Assembly: GCF_002091755.1 (NCBI RefSeq) | Contig: NZ_BDAI01000001.1 | Coordinates: 310,001 to 374,000, forward strand | Direction: 5' to 3' | Length of the DNA stretch: 64,000 nt | From: Pseudomonas nitroreducens NBRC 12694 | GTDB taxonomy: Bacteria > Pseudomonadota > Gammaproteobacteria > Pseudomonadales > Pseudomonadaceae | In this document: piece by piece, positions 8,181 through 17,029 of the stretch | How positions within the stretch are numbered: position 1 is the stretch's first letter | Layout: the number at the start of each line of letters is the position of its first letter | Translations under genes and position numbers: made by a program | The notes under the pieces: generated by a model | What the model was told of the DNA's origin: nothing | The model's database searches: none | The model's input: the letters and a program-made list of their open reading frames with translations, nothing else

Positions 8181-8773
8181 GCCCGAATATCGTGCTGGTC
8201 GCCGGCTCCAGCCAGTTGGACAGCCAGTCGGCGAAGGTCGCTCGCTACCTTGCCGGCCGTCTGGAAAGCCTGGCGCTGTGCGGCTGGGCGCAGGTCATCG
8301 ACCTGGGCGCCACGCCACTGCCGCTGTGGCCGGCAGCGGATACGCAAGGCCATTGGCCGCAGCACCGCGAGCTGCTGCACGAGGCCGATGCGCTGGTGGT
8401 GATCGCTCCGGAATGGCACGGCATGGCCTGCCCGGCGCTGAAGAATTTCTTCGTCTATGCCGGGCTGCGCGAACTGGGGCACAAGCCGGCGCTACCGGTC
8501 GGGGTTTCCGCCGGCCAGGGCGGCGCCTATCCGCTGGCCGAGCTGCGCGCCTCCAGCTACAAGAACAGCCGCATCGCCTACCTGCCGGAACAGCTGTTGG
8601 TCCGACAGGTGGAAAGCGTGCTCAACGAAGGCCCGCCAAGCGATGAAAACGACCAGCGCCTGCGCGAACGCGCCGATTGGGCGCTGCACATGCTTTGCCA
8701 GTACGCAGGCGCGCTGCGCGAGGTCCGCCAGCGGATCGACCTGCACAATCCGGCCTACGCCAACGGTATGTGA
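8177..8773 (+). CDS. NAD(P)H-dependent FMN reductase-like flavoprotein
   Basis: This 198-residue protein has a flavodoxin-like fold signature: MSPNIVLVAGSSQLDSQSAK (phosphate-binding loop) at the N-terminus and a PEWHGMACPALKNFFVY segment around residues 78-95, typical of NADPH-dependent FMN reductases. It overlaps the preceding hydroxylase gene by 4 bases (ATGA). Coupling with a diiron hydroxylase suggests electron delivery, which is inference. Confidence 0.85.
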   Translation: MSPNIVLVAGSSQLDSQSAKVARYLAGRLESLALCGWAQVIDLGATPLPLWPAADTQGHWPQHRELLHEADALVVIAPEWHGMACPALKNFFVYAGLRELGHKPALPVGVSAGQGGAYPLAELRASSYKNSRIAYLPEQLLVRQVESVLNEGPPSDENDQRLRERADWALHMLCQYAGALREVRQRIDLHNPAYANGM

Positions 8774-8856
8774 GGCGCCCAGGAGGATGCGTAGGAAGGC
8801 GCTTCAGGGTATCTTCTGCGCCTTCCTACAAAAACTTCGACAGGACTCGTCTCCCG

Positions 8857-9429
8857 ATGCTTCGCACCGCCCTGCTCTGTGCCACCGCGCTGTGCTCCAG
8901 CCTGACCTTCGCCAAGGTCGAGGTGAAGCAGGTGCAGCATTCCAAGGTCGGCGAAGTACTGGCGGTACGGATCAGTGAGGACATCGCTCCGGGCGACTAC
9001 GAACGTCTGTTCAAGGGGCTGCTGGCCAACCCCGGCAAGTTCGCCCGCAAGGTGGCCCTGCTGGACAGCATCGGTGGCAGCGCCGCCGAGTCGATCAAGA
9101 TGGGCCGCCTGCTGCGTGAATCCGGCTTCGAGACCCTGGTGCCGACCAACAGCGTCTGCCAGGGTTCCTGCGTCTACCTGCTGGCCGCCGGCAAGCACCG
9201 TACCGTGCGCGGCTACGTGGGCCTGCATCGCCCCTACTACCCGGCCGGCGATTCGTCCCAGGCCGCGGGCAGCTACAACGCCCGCACCTATTTCCGCGAC
9301 ATGGATATTCCCCTGGAGCTGGCCGACGCCATGCAGAGCATCGACCCGCAACGCATGCGCGTGCTGACCGCGCAGGAATTGCAGCGCTACCGCCTGGGCG
9401 CCACGCCCAGCCAGATCAGCGCCCGCTGA
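8857..9429 (+). CDS. Exported ClpP/crotonase-fold-like protein
   Basis: The 190-residue protein has a signal peptide (MLRTALLCATALCSSLTFA, cleaved before KVEVK). A domain follows with LLDSIGGSAAESIKMGRLL and VCQGSCVYLLAAGKHRTV, resembling the SGGG and serine regions of periplasmic ClpP-like proteins (DUF/COG3904 type). The Ser in GSCVYLL is in the position of a ClpP nucleophile, and two nearby cysteines could form a disulfide. Catalysis is not proven. Its 3' end overlaps the convergent phosphatase gene by 14 bases. Confidence 0.7.
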   Translation: MLRTALLCATALCSSLTFAKVEVKQVQHSKVGEVLAVRISEDIAPGDYERLFKGLLANPGKFARKVALLDSIGGSAAESIKMGRLLRESGFETLVPTNSVCQGSCVYLLAAGKHRTVRGYVGLHRPYYPAGDSSQAAGSYNARTYFRDMDIPLELADAMQSIDPQRMRVLTAQELQRYRLGATPSQISAR

Positions 9430-10060
9430 CGTTCAACGGCCACTGATCCGCGTCGAGGTAACCCAGCAGGCGCGGCGTCTGGTCCTTCTCGCTGAGCACG
9501 AAGAGCGTCGAGGCATAGTCCGGGGTCGCCGGGTCGTCCACGCTGACCGAGTGTTCCAGGTCTTCGATGCATTCGCTGTGGGTCACCAGGATCAGGTTGC
9601 GGTGCGCCACCTTGTGCTGCAGCGCCTGGTCCAGCATCGTTCCTTCGCACTTGTACAACCAGTTCTGCTCCACCGGCTGCCGGCCGAACATCGAGGAGGC
9701 GGTCTGGATGGCGCGCAACTGGTCGCTGCTGAGAATGTCGGCATTGGCCAGGCCGAGCGCGGCGAAATCCTGCCCGATCTCGTGGGCACTCTGCCCGCCC
9801 CTGACGGTGATGCCGCTGACGTCGGCCATGCACGGTGCGCTGGAGCGGTCGCAGCGTTCGGCATGGCGCACCAGCACGATCAGGTCGCCGTTCTGCCAAT
9901 GCTCGCGCAATTCGGCCTGGCGCTGGGCGTCACCCACCAGCGGCGTAGGACGCGAGAAGTCCAGCGGCAGGAAGCCACTGAGCAGGGCAATCACCGGGAG
10001 CATTGCCAGTAATGCCAGCCAACCGCGGGACATTGATCTGAAGACTTTCGGGATGGGCAT
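9416..10060 (-). CDS. Membrane-anchored histidine phosphatase-family protein
   Basis: Starting at 10060 the protein has 214 residues with one N-terminal transmembrane or signal segment (about residues 11-30). A phosphoglycerate-mutase-like domain follows, with LVRHAERCDRSS (the RHG-type catalytic His) and a later THSECIEDLEHS, probably the second catalytic His. An in-frame ATG at 10033 (MSRGWLALLAML) is an alternative start. Substrate is unknown; related periplasmic proteins include lipopolysaccharide heptose phosphatases (Ais-like). The 3' end overlaps the ClpP-like gene. Confidence 0.75.
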   Translation of the reverse strand: MPIPKVFRSMSRGWLALLAMLPVIALLSGFLPLDFSRPTPLVGDAQRQAELREHWQNGDLIVLVRHAERCDRSSAPCMADVSGITVRGGQSAHEIGQDFAALGLANADILSSDQLRAIQTASSMFGRQPVEQNWLYKCEGTMLDQALQHKVAHRNLILVTHSECIEDLEHSVSVDDPATPDYASTLFVLSEKDQTPRLLGYLDADQWPLNVSGR

Positions 10061-10350
10061 GATTGAGGCCGCGTTGCTGGAAAGAGGTCCGCATCCGTTC
10101 CCTCTTCGACGAGGGAGGCCCGACCCATCCCTGGGGTATCCATCGCACTGCGGGTTGTCAGATGGCGGGCGATCAAACCCTATCCCCGGATTCGTGAAGA
10201 ACCCGTTATGAATTGCTGAAGAAACCGTCTCTGTCGGAAACGACCGTCTGTCGCCCCGCCGCCATCGAGGGGTCAACCAGCGCAATCGGCCGCTTTTCGG
10301 TCATCGCGATGTGGTAGAACAAGGCACAGTGCCATCAGAGAGCCGCCGCC

Positions 10351-11322
10351 ATGCCGTACGACGCCTCCCCGGAGAATCCCGTCTACCAGACCCTCCTCGA
10401 ATCCACCCGCGCCATCCCGTGGAAGATCGACTGGAAATCCATGACCTTCGCCTACATCGGCCCGCAGATCGAAGAATTGCTGGGCTGGAGCCAGGCCAGT
10501 TGGGTCAGCGCCAACGACTGGGCAGAGCGCATGCACCCCGAAGACCGCGAGCGGGTGGTGAATTTCTGCATCTCGCAGTCCCGCGAGGGCACCGATCACG
10601 AGGCGGATTACCGCGCGCTGACCATCCAGGGTGATTACGTGTGGATTCGCGATGTGGTGCACGTGGTGCGCGACGACGACGGCGAGGTGGATTCGCTGGT
10701 CGGCTTCATGTTCGACATCAGCGAGCGCAAGCGCGCCGAAGAACAGCTGATCATGCTGCAGCGCCAGCTCGAGGAGTACTCGTACAAGGACGGTCTGACC
10801 GGTGTGGCCAACCGGCGCATGTTCGATTCGGTGCTGGACACCGAGTGGGGCAGCGCCCAGCGCAGCGGCCAGCCGATCTCCCTGGTACTGCTGGATATCG
10901 ACTACTTCAAGCAGTTCAACGATCACTACGGGCATGTCCGCGGTGACGACTGCCTGCGCACGGTGGGCAAGGCACTGGCCGGTGCGCTGCATCGCCCGCG
11001 GGACTTCATCGCGCGCTTCGGCGGCGAGGAGTTCGTGCTGGTGCTGCCAGAGACCGACAGCGAGGCCGCGCGGCAGGTTGCCGAGCGCTGCCGCAGCGTG
11101 CTGCGCGAACAACAGATCAGTCACGAGAAGTCGAATGTGTCCTCGCTGCTGACCATCAGCCTGGGCGTCGGCACCGCCGTGCCCTCCTCCAGCGACCGCC
11201 CGCTGGACTTCGTCGCGGCGGTGGACCGGTTGCTCTACCAGGCCAAGCAGGCCGGGCGCGACCGGCTGGTGGCGGCCCAGTGGAAGCGCGGCGACGACCT
11301 GCGGCGCGACGCGGTGCTCTGA
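10351..11322 (+). CDS. PAS-GGDEF diguanylate cyclase
   Basis: The 323-residue soluble protein has a PAS domain with PAC (about residues 15-130, ending VGFMFDISERKRAEEQL), a short coiled linker and a GGDEF domain (about residues 148-310). The active-site loop is GGEEF and the inhibitory I-site RPRD lies five residues before it, so the enzyme should make c-di-GMP and be product-inhibited. The PAS domain presumably senses a cytosolic signal. The ATG follows GAGAGCCGCCGCC. It matches the length I recall for P. aeruginosa PA0290, but that equivalence is not checked. Confidence 0.93.
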   Translation: MPYDASPENPVYQTLLESTRAIPWKIDWKSMTFAYIGPQIEELLGWSQASWVSANDWAERMHPEDRERVVNFCISQSREGTDHEADYRALTIQGDYVWIRDVVHVVRDDDGEVDSLVGFMFDISERKRAEEQLIMLQRQLEEYSYKDGLTGVANRRMFDSVLDTEWGSAQRSGQPISLVLLDIDYFKQFNDHYGHVRGDDCLRTVGKALAGALHRPRDFIARFGGEEFVLVLPETDSEAARQVAERCRSVLREQQISHEKSNVSSLLTISLGVGTAVPSSSDRPLDFVAAVDRLLYQAKQAGRDRLVAAQWKRGDDLRRDAVL

Positions 11323-11518
11323 GGCCACTGCGACGACCTGACTCGACAATCAGGGCGGGCACTGGCGCCAGAGCTGTCTAAGCTCTATAGCCACACGCGC
11401 GTGCCGGCGGCAGCGCGGTGGCCTCACAAGGGCCGCCGACCGTTGCGCCAACCCCATGGAACACCTGGCCCGGAGCCGGCATTGCGTAGAGCCGACCCCG
11501 TAACCAGGACCCCTGACC

Positions 11519-14167
11519 ATGCACGATATCGACCCCGTCGAAACCCAGGAATGGCTGGACGCGCTGGAATCCGTACTGGAAAAAGAAGGCGAAGAGCGCG
11601 CCCACTACCTGATGACTCGCCTCGGCGAGCTGGCCAGCCGCACCGGCACGCAACTCCCCTACGCCATCACCACGCCCTATCGCAACAGCATTCCGGTCGG
11701 CCATGAAGCACGCATGCCCGGCGACCTGTTCATGGAGCGGCGCATCCGCTCGCTGGTGCGCTGGAACGCGCTGGCAATGGTCATGCGCGCCAACCACAAG
11801 GACCCGTCACTGGGCGGGCACATCTCCACCTTCGCTTCCTCGGCGACCCTCTACGACATCGGCTTCAACTACTTCTTCAACGGCCCTACCGAGGAACACG
11901 CCGGCGACCTGATCTACTTCCAGGGCCACGCCTCCCCAGGCGTTTACGCCCGCGCTTACATCGAGGGGCTGCTCAGCGACGAACAGCTGGAGAACTTCCG
12001 CCAGGAGGTGGATGGCAAGGGAGTCTCCTCCTACCCGCACCCCCGGCTGATGCCGCACTTCTGGCAGTTCCCCACGGTGTCCATGGGCCTGGGGCCGATC
12101 CAGGCGATCTACCAGGCGCGCTTCATGAAGTACCTGGAGAGCCGCGGCTTCATTCCCGCCGGCAAGCAGAAGGTCTGGTGCTTCCTCGGCGACGGCGAGA
12201 CCGACGAACCCGAATCCCTCGGTGCGATCTCCCTGGCCGGGCGCGAGAAGCTCGACAACCTGATCTTCGTGGTGAACTGCAACCTGCAGCGCCTGGACGG
12301 CCCGGTGCGCGGCAACGGCAAGATCATCCAGGAGCTGGAAGGCGTGTTCCGCGGCGCCAACTGGAACGTGATCAAGGTGATCTGGGGGCGCCTGTGGGAC
12401 CCGCTGTTCGCCAAGGACACCGCCGGCCTGCTGCAGGCGCGGATGGACGAAGCGGTGGACGGCGACTACCAGAACTACAAGGCCAAGGACGGCGCCTACG
12501 TCCGCGAGCACTTCTTCGGCAAGCGGCCCGAGTTGCTGGAGATGGTCAAGGACCTCTCCGACGAGGAGGTCTGGAAGCTCAACCGTGGTGGCCACGACCC
12601 GTACAAGGTCTATGCGGCCTACCACCAGGCGGTGAACCACAAGGGCCAGCCCAGCGTGGTCCTGGCCAAGACCATCAAGGGCTACGGCACCGGCACCGGG
12701 GAGGCGAAGAACATCGCCCACAACATCCACGAGATCGACGTGGACAGCCTGCGCGCCTTCCGCGACCGTTTCGACATCCCGATCAAGGATGCCGACCTGC
12801 CCAGGCTGCCCTTCTATCGCCCCGACGAGGGCAGCGCCGAGGCGCGCTACCTGAAGGAACGCCGGGCCGCCCTGGGCGGCTTCATGCCCCATCGCCATGG
12901 CAACAGCCAGGCCATCCCGGCGCCGCCGCTGGAAACGCTCAAGGCGCTGCTGGACGGTTCGGGCGACCGTGAAATCTCCACCACCATGGCCTTCGTGCGG
13001 ATCATCTCGCAACTGGTGAAGGACAAGGAGCTGGGCCAGCGCATCGTGCCGATCATCCCGGACGAAGCCCGCACCTTCGGCATGGAGGGCATGTTCCGCC
13101 AGCTCGGCATCTACTCCTCGGTGGGCCAGCTCTACGAGCCGGTCGACAAGGAGCAGTTGATGTTCTATCGCGAGGACAAGAAGGGCCAGATCCTCGAGGA
13201 AGGCATCACCGAGGCCGGCGCCATGTCGTCGTTCATCGCCGCCGGCACCGCCTACAGCAACTACCGCCAGCCGATGCTGCCGTTCTACATCTTCTATTCG
13301 ATGTTCGGCTTCCAGCGTATCGGCGACCTTGCCTGGGCGGCCGGCGACAGCCTGACCCGCGGCTTCCTCCTCGGCGGCACCGCCGGGCGCACCACGCTCA
13401 ACGGCGAAGGCCTGCAGCACGAGGACGGCCACAGCCACGTGCTTGCCTCGGTCATCCCCAACTGCCGCACCTACGACCCGACCTACTCCTACGAGCTGGC
13501 GGTGATCATCAGGGAGGGCGTCCGGCAGATGATGGAGGAGCAGCAGGACGTCTTCTACTACATCACCGTGATGAACGAGAACTACCCGCACCCGCCCCTG
13601 CCCAAGGGCGCCGAGGAAGGGATCATCAAGGGCATGTACCTGCTCGACGAGGACAAGCGCGGCGCCGCGCACCACGTCCAGCTGCTCGGCTCGGGAACCA
13701 TCCTGCGCGAGGTGGAAGCGGCCGCGAAAATCCTCCGCGAGGACTTCGGCATCGGCGCAGACATCTGGTCCGTGCCCAGCTTCAACGAGCTGCGCCGCGA
13801 CGGCCTGGCGGTGGAACGCTGGAATCGCCTGCATCCTGGGCAGAAGCCGCGTGCGAGTTATGTCGAGCACTGCCTCGGCGGCCGGCGCGGGCCGGTGATC
13901 GCGTCCACCGACTACATGAAGGTCTACGCCGAACAGATTCGCCAGTGGGTGCCGACCAAGGAGTTCAAGGTGCTGGGCACCGACGGCTTCGGCCGCAGCG
14001 ACACCCGCGCCAGGCTCCGTCACTTCTTCGAGGTGGACCGCCACTGGGTGGTGCTCGCCGCGCTGGAGGCGCTGGCCGATCGCGGCGACATCGAGCCGAA
14101 AGTGGTGGCGGAAGCGATCGCCAAGTTCGGCCTCGACCCGGAAAAACCCAACCCGCTGGACTGCTAG
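11519..14167 (+). CDS. aceE: Pyruvate dehydrogenase E1 component (homodimeric type)
   Basis: The 882-residue protein matches Pseudomonas AceE in length and from end to end: MHDIDPVETQEWLDALESVL at the start and NPLDC at the end. The thiamine diphosphate motif GDGETDEPESLG...NCN lies at about residues 222-258. It decarboxylates pyruvate and acetylates the lipoyl groups of AceF. The gene is followed by aceF after a MITE-like insertion whose first bases form part of the TAG stop. In P. aeruginosa aceEF lies next to glnE, far from the pau/cco region, so this locus is either relocated or a second copy. Confidence 0.97.
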   Translation: MHDIDPVETQEWLDALESVLEKEGEERAHYLMTRLGELASRTGTQLPYAITTPYRNSIPVGHEARMPGDLFMERRIRSLVRWNALAMVMRANHKDPSLGGHISTFASSATLYDIGFNYFFNGPTEEHAGDLIYFQGHASPGVYARAYIEGLLSDEQLENFRQEVDGKGVSSYPHPRLMPHFWQFPTVSMGLGPIQAIYQARFMKYLESRGFIPAGKQKVWCFLGDGETDEPESLGAISLAGREKLDNLIFVVNCNLQRLDGPVRGNGKIIQELEGVFRGANWNVIKVIWGRLWDPLFAKDTAGLLQARMDEAVDGDYQNYKAKDGAYVREHFFGKRPELLEMVKDLSDEEVWKLNRGGHDPYKVYAAYHQAVNHKGQPSVVLAKTIKGYGTGTGEAKNIAHNIHEIDVDSLRAFRDRFDIPIKDADLPRLPFYRPDEGSAEARYLKERRAALGGFMPHRHGNSQAIPAPPLETLKALLDGSGDREISTTMAFVRIISQLVKDKELGQRIVPIIPDEARTFGMEGMFRQLGIYSSVGQLYEPVDKEQLMFYREDKKGQILEEGITEAGAMSSFIAAGTAYSNYRQPMLPFYIFYSMFGFQRIGDLAWAAGDSLTRGFLLGGTAGRTTLNGEGLQHEDGHSHVLASVIPNCRTYDPTYSYELAVIIREGVRQMMEEQQDVFYYITVMNENYPHPPLPKGAEEGIIKGMYLLDEDKRGAAHHVQLLGSGTILREVEAAAKILREDFGIGADIWSVPSFNELRRDGLAVERWNRLHPGQKPRASYVEHCLGGRRGPVIASTDYMKVYAEQIRQWVPTKEFKVLGTDGFGRSDTRARLRHFFEVDRHWVVLAALEALADRGDIEPKVVAEAIAKFGLDPEKPNPLDC

Positions 14168-14308
14168 AACCTGTTCAAGGTCTTGCCGAACGCAGCTCAG
14201 GCAAGGCGAGAGCAGGCGAGAAAGCGCAGTTTACGAGCGATAAATGAGCATTTCGAGCCTGCTCTCAACGCCGCATGAGCAAGTGCAGGCAGACATTGAG
14301 CAGGTTCT
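14166..14308. mobile_element. 143-bp MITE-like palindromic element between aceE and aceF
   Basis: The ends are near-perfect inverted repeats: AGAACCTGTTCAAGGTCT at the left and, read on the other strand, AGAACCTGCTCAATGTCT at the right (16 of 18 identical). The similarity continues inward (GAGAGCAGGC / GCCTGCTCTC), giving two arms of roughly 60 bases around a short centre TTTACGAGCGATAAA. No transposase is encoded. The left end overlaps the aceE stop codon and the right end stops 13 bases before the aceF start, sparing its ribosome binding site. No clear target duplication was seen. Confidence 0.7.
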
Positions 14309-14321
14309 GAGGAGAGGCACC

Positions 14322-15923
14322 GTGAGCGAGACCATCCGCGTACCCGACATCGGCAACGGCGAAGGCGAAGTCATCGAACTGCTGGTCAAGGTCGGCGATC
14401 GCATCGAGGCCGACCAGAGCCTGCTGACCCTGGAATCCGACAAGGCCAGCATGGAAATTCCTGCGCCGAAAGCCGGCGTGGTGAAGGCGATCAAGGTGAA
14501 GATCGGCGACACCCTCAAGGAAGGCGACGAGATCCTCGAACTGGAAGCCGAAAACAGCGCCACCGAGGCCAAGGCCGAAGAGCCCGCCAAACCGGCAGCC
14601 GAACAACCCAGGCCCGCCGCCGCACCGGCCCCGCAATCCGCGCCTGCGGGAGGCGGTGGCGTGGAAACCATCAAGGTGCCGGACATCGGCAACGGCCAGG
14701 GCGAGATCATCGAACTGATGGTCAAGGTGGGTGACTCCATCGAGGCCGACCAGAGCCTGCTGACGCTGGAATCCGACAAGGCCAGCATGGAAATCCCCGC
14801 GCCCAGGGCCGGGGTGGTGAAAGCCATCAAGGTGAAGATCGGCGATACGCTCAAGGAAGGCGATGAGATCCTTGAACTGGAAGTTGCCGCTAGCGCCGCG
14901 CCGACTGCTGCGCAGGACACCGCGCAACCCGCTCCGGAGCCCAGCGCAAGAACCGAGCAGCCCAAGGCACCGGAAGCCGCGCCCGTCGGTGCGCCCAGCC
15001 GCGACGGCACCAAGGTCCACGCCGGGCCGGCGGTGCGCATGCTCGCCCGCGAATTCGGCGTCGATCTCGCTCAGGTGACCGGCACCGGGCCCAAGGGCCG
15101 CATCCTCAAGGAGGACGTGCAGTTGTTCGTGAAGGAGCAACTGCAACGGAGCAAGTCCGGCGCGGCGGCAGGAGCCGCTGGCGGCGCAGGGATTCCGCCG
15201 ATTCCGGAAATCGACTTCAGCAAGTTCGGCGAAATCGAAGAAGTGGCCATGACCCGCCTGATGCAGGTCGGCGCCAGCAACCTGCACCGCAGCTGGCTGA
15301 ACGTGCCCCACGTGACCCAGTTCGAGTCCGCCGACATCACCGAGGCGGAAGCCTTCCGCATCGCGCAGAAGGCGGCGGCGGAAAAGGCCGGGACCAAGCT
15401 GACCATCCTGCCGATCCTGCTCAAGGCCTGCGCCCACCTGCTGCGAGAGCTGCCGGACTTCAACAGCTCGCTGGCGCCCAGCGGCAAGGCCCTGATCCGC
15501 AAGCATTACGTGCACATCGGCTTCGCCGTGGACACGCCGGATGGCCTGCTGGTGCCGGTGATCCGCGACGTGGACAAGAAAGGGCTGCTGCAGCTTGCCC
15601 TGGAGGCCGCCGAACTGGCGGAGAAGGCGCGGACCAAGAAGCTCTCCGCCGACGCGATGCAGGGCGCCTGCTTCACCATCTCCAGCCTGGGGCATATTGG
15701 CGGCACCGGCTTCACGCCCATCGTCAATGCGCCAGAAGTGGCGATCCTCGGCGTGAGCAAGGCGACCATGCAGCCGCTGTGGGACGGCAAGGCCTTCCAA
15801 CCGCGGCTGATGCTGCCGTTGTCGCTGTCCTATGACCACCGGGTGATCAACGGTGCGGCGGCGGCGCGGTTCACTCGGCGGCTCGGCGAAGTGTTGGGGG
15901 ATATTCGCAGTCTTTTGCTCTAA
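14322..15923 (+). CDS. aceF: Pyruvate dehydrogenase E2, dihydrolipoamide acetyltransferase
   Basis: I place the start at GTG 14322, preceded by GAGGAGAGG and beginning SETIRVPDIGNGEGEVIEL as in other Pseudomonas AceF proteins. An ATG at 14244 lies inside the MITE and would add 26 unrelated residues. The 533-residue chain has two lipoyl domains (about 1-75 and 110-190, both with ESDKASMEIP carrying the lipoyl Lys). Then come an E3/E1-binding domain (about 232-270), Ala/Pro linkers and the catalytic domain. The active site reads DHRVINGAAAARF: His plus Asn, as I recall for Azotobacter vinelandii E2, rather than the Asp of E. coli. Confidence 0.95.
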   Translation: MSETIRVPDIGNGEGEVIELLVKVGDRIEADQSLLTLESDKASMEIPAPKAGVVKAIKVKIGDTLKEGDEILELEAENSATEAKAEEPAKPAAEQPRPAAAPAPQSAPAGGGGVETIKVPDIGNGQGEIIELMVKVGDSIEADQSLLTLESDKASMEIPAPRAGVVKAIKVKIGDTLKEGDEILELEVAASAAPTAAQDTAQPAPEPSARTEQPKAPEAAPVGAPSRDGTKVHAGPAVRMLAREFGVDLAQVTGTGPKGRILKEDVQLFVKEQLQRSKSGAAAGAAGGAGIPPIPEIDFSKFGEIEEVAMTRLMQVGASNLHRSWLNVPHVTQFESADITEAEAFRIAQKAAAEKAGTKLTILPILLKACAHLLRELPDFNSSLAPSGKALIRKHYVHIGFAVDTPDGLLVPVIRDVDKKGLLQLALEAAELAEKARTKKLSADAMQGACFTISSLGHIGGTGFTPIVNAPEVAILGVSKATMQPLWDGKAFQPRLMLPLSLSYDHRVINGAAAARFTRRLGEVLGDIRSLLL

Positions 15924-15974
15924 GGCCCCATGGCAGCGGGCTCCGACTGCGATGAGCCTCGCACCCGGGCGCTT

Positions 15975-16155
15975 CCCTCACCCCGGCCCTCTCCCCGAGG
16001 GCCAGGGTGAGGGGAAGCAGTGGCTCGAATGTCCGGGAGCGCAGGAAGCGTTATCCGCCATCACGGCGGATAGCCCGCAGCGGTTCGCGAACCTGTTCAC
16101 TCCGACAAGTTCGTAGCAGGCTCCATTGGCAGGAGCGAGTCTGCTCGCGAACCCG
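15975..16155. repeat. REP-like intergenic repeats downstream of aceF
   Basis: Three short hairpin repeats lie in the aceF-metallohydrolase gap. At 15975-16014 a CCCTCACCCCGGCCCTCT motif folds back on GAGGGCCAGGGTGAGGGG. At 16052-16072 TATCCGCC pairs with GGCGGATA. At about 16131-16153 there is a GAGCGAGtctGCTCGCGAAC REP-type unit. They are convergent-gene spacers and may act as terminators for both genes. Confidence 0.7.
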
Positions 16156-16165
16156 TTGCCTCACC

Positions 16166-17029
16166 CTACATACGATTCAGCGGAATCCGCAGATACCGCA
16201 CGCCGTTGCCCTCGGCTTCCGGCAGAACCCCGCCACGCATGTTCACCTGGATCGACGGCCAGATCAGTGCCGGGGCGTTGAGCGTCGCATCGCGTTCGTT
16301 GCGCATCGCGACGAAGGCGTCCTCGCCCACCCCGTCATGCACATGGACGTTGGCCTCGCGCTCGCGCGCTACCGTGGTCTCGTGCTGGTGCTCCTCGCGC
16401 CCCTCCGTCAGGTAGTCGTGGCAGAGGAACAGCCGGGTCGAATCGGGCAGCGCGAACAGCCGCTGGATCGAACGGTACAACTGCCGCGCGTCGCCGCCGG
16501 GGAAATCGCAGCGGGCGGTGCCGTAGTCGGGCATGAAAAGCGTGTCGCCGACGAAGGCAGCGTCAGCGATGAGATAGGTCATGCAGGCCGGCGTATGGCC
16601 CGGAGTGTGCAGTGCCTGGGCCTGCAATTCGCCGATGCTAAAACGCTCGCCGTCCTCGAACAGGTGGTCGAACTGGCTGCCGTCGCAGGGAAAATCCTCG
16701 CCCAGGTTGAGCAGTCCTGCGAAGGTGCGCTGTACCTGGGCGATGCTGGCGCCGATGGCGAGCCGACCGCCGAGCTCGGCCTTGAGCCAGGCTGCGGCGG
16801 ACAGGTGATCGGCATGCAGGTGGGTCTCCAGCAACCACTGCACCGTCAGCGCCTGTTCGCGCACATGGTCGAGGATGCGCCGGGCGCCGGCGTTGCTCAC
16901 GCGGCCGGAGGCGGCATCGTAGTCCAGTACCGGATCGATGATGGCGCAGTACCCGGTGCTGTGATCCGCCACCACGTAGCTGTAGGTGGAGGTGGCCGGG
17001 TCGAAGAAATGCTGGATCGTGGCGCTCAT
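16166..17029 (-). CDS. Metallo-beta-lactamase-fold persulfide dioxygenase-like (Blh type)
   Basis: The 287-residue protein has the glyoxalase-II-like MBL signature THLHADHLSAAAW (about residue 68), a later HTPGHTPACM and FVGDTLFMPDYGTARCDFPGG. These are typical of ETHE1/Blh persulfide dioxygenases, which oxidise glutathione persulfide to sulfite and glutathione with a mononuclear iron. It is the last gene of a four-gene minus-strand operon with an ArsR repressor and two YeeE/YedE halves, the arrangement of the bigR operon of Xylella and Agrobacterium. The 5' end overlaps the upstream permease gene by 4 bases. Confidence 0.88.
   Translation of the reverse strand: MSATIQHFFDPATSTYSYVVADHSTGYCAIIDPVLDYDAASGRVSNAGARRILDHVREQALTVQWLLETHLHADHLSAAAWLKAELGGRLAIGASIAQVQRTFAGLLNLGEDFPCDGSQFDHLFEDGERFSIGELQAQALHTPGHTPACMTYLIADAAFVGDTLFMPDYGTARCDFPGGDARQLYRSIQRLFALPDSTRLFLCHDYLTEGREEHQHETTVAREREANVHVHDGVGEDAFVAMRNERDATLNAPALIWPSIQVNMRGGVLPEAEGNGVRYLRIPLNRM

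Noticed and set aside
11807..14044. 745-codon open frame antisense to aceE
   Set aside because: It is the complement frame of a strongly conserved gene in high-GC DNA. Its composition (His/Val/Gly/Asp/Gln-rich) and lack of motifs are typical of a shadow frame.
14244..14321. 26-residue N-terminal extension of AceF from an ATG at 14244
   Set aside because: The extension is translated from the MITE-like element. The GTG at 14322 has GAGGAG upstream and starts the conserved lipoyl domain.
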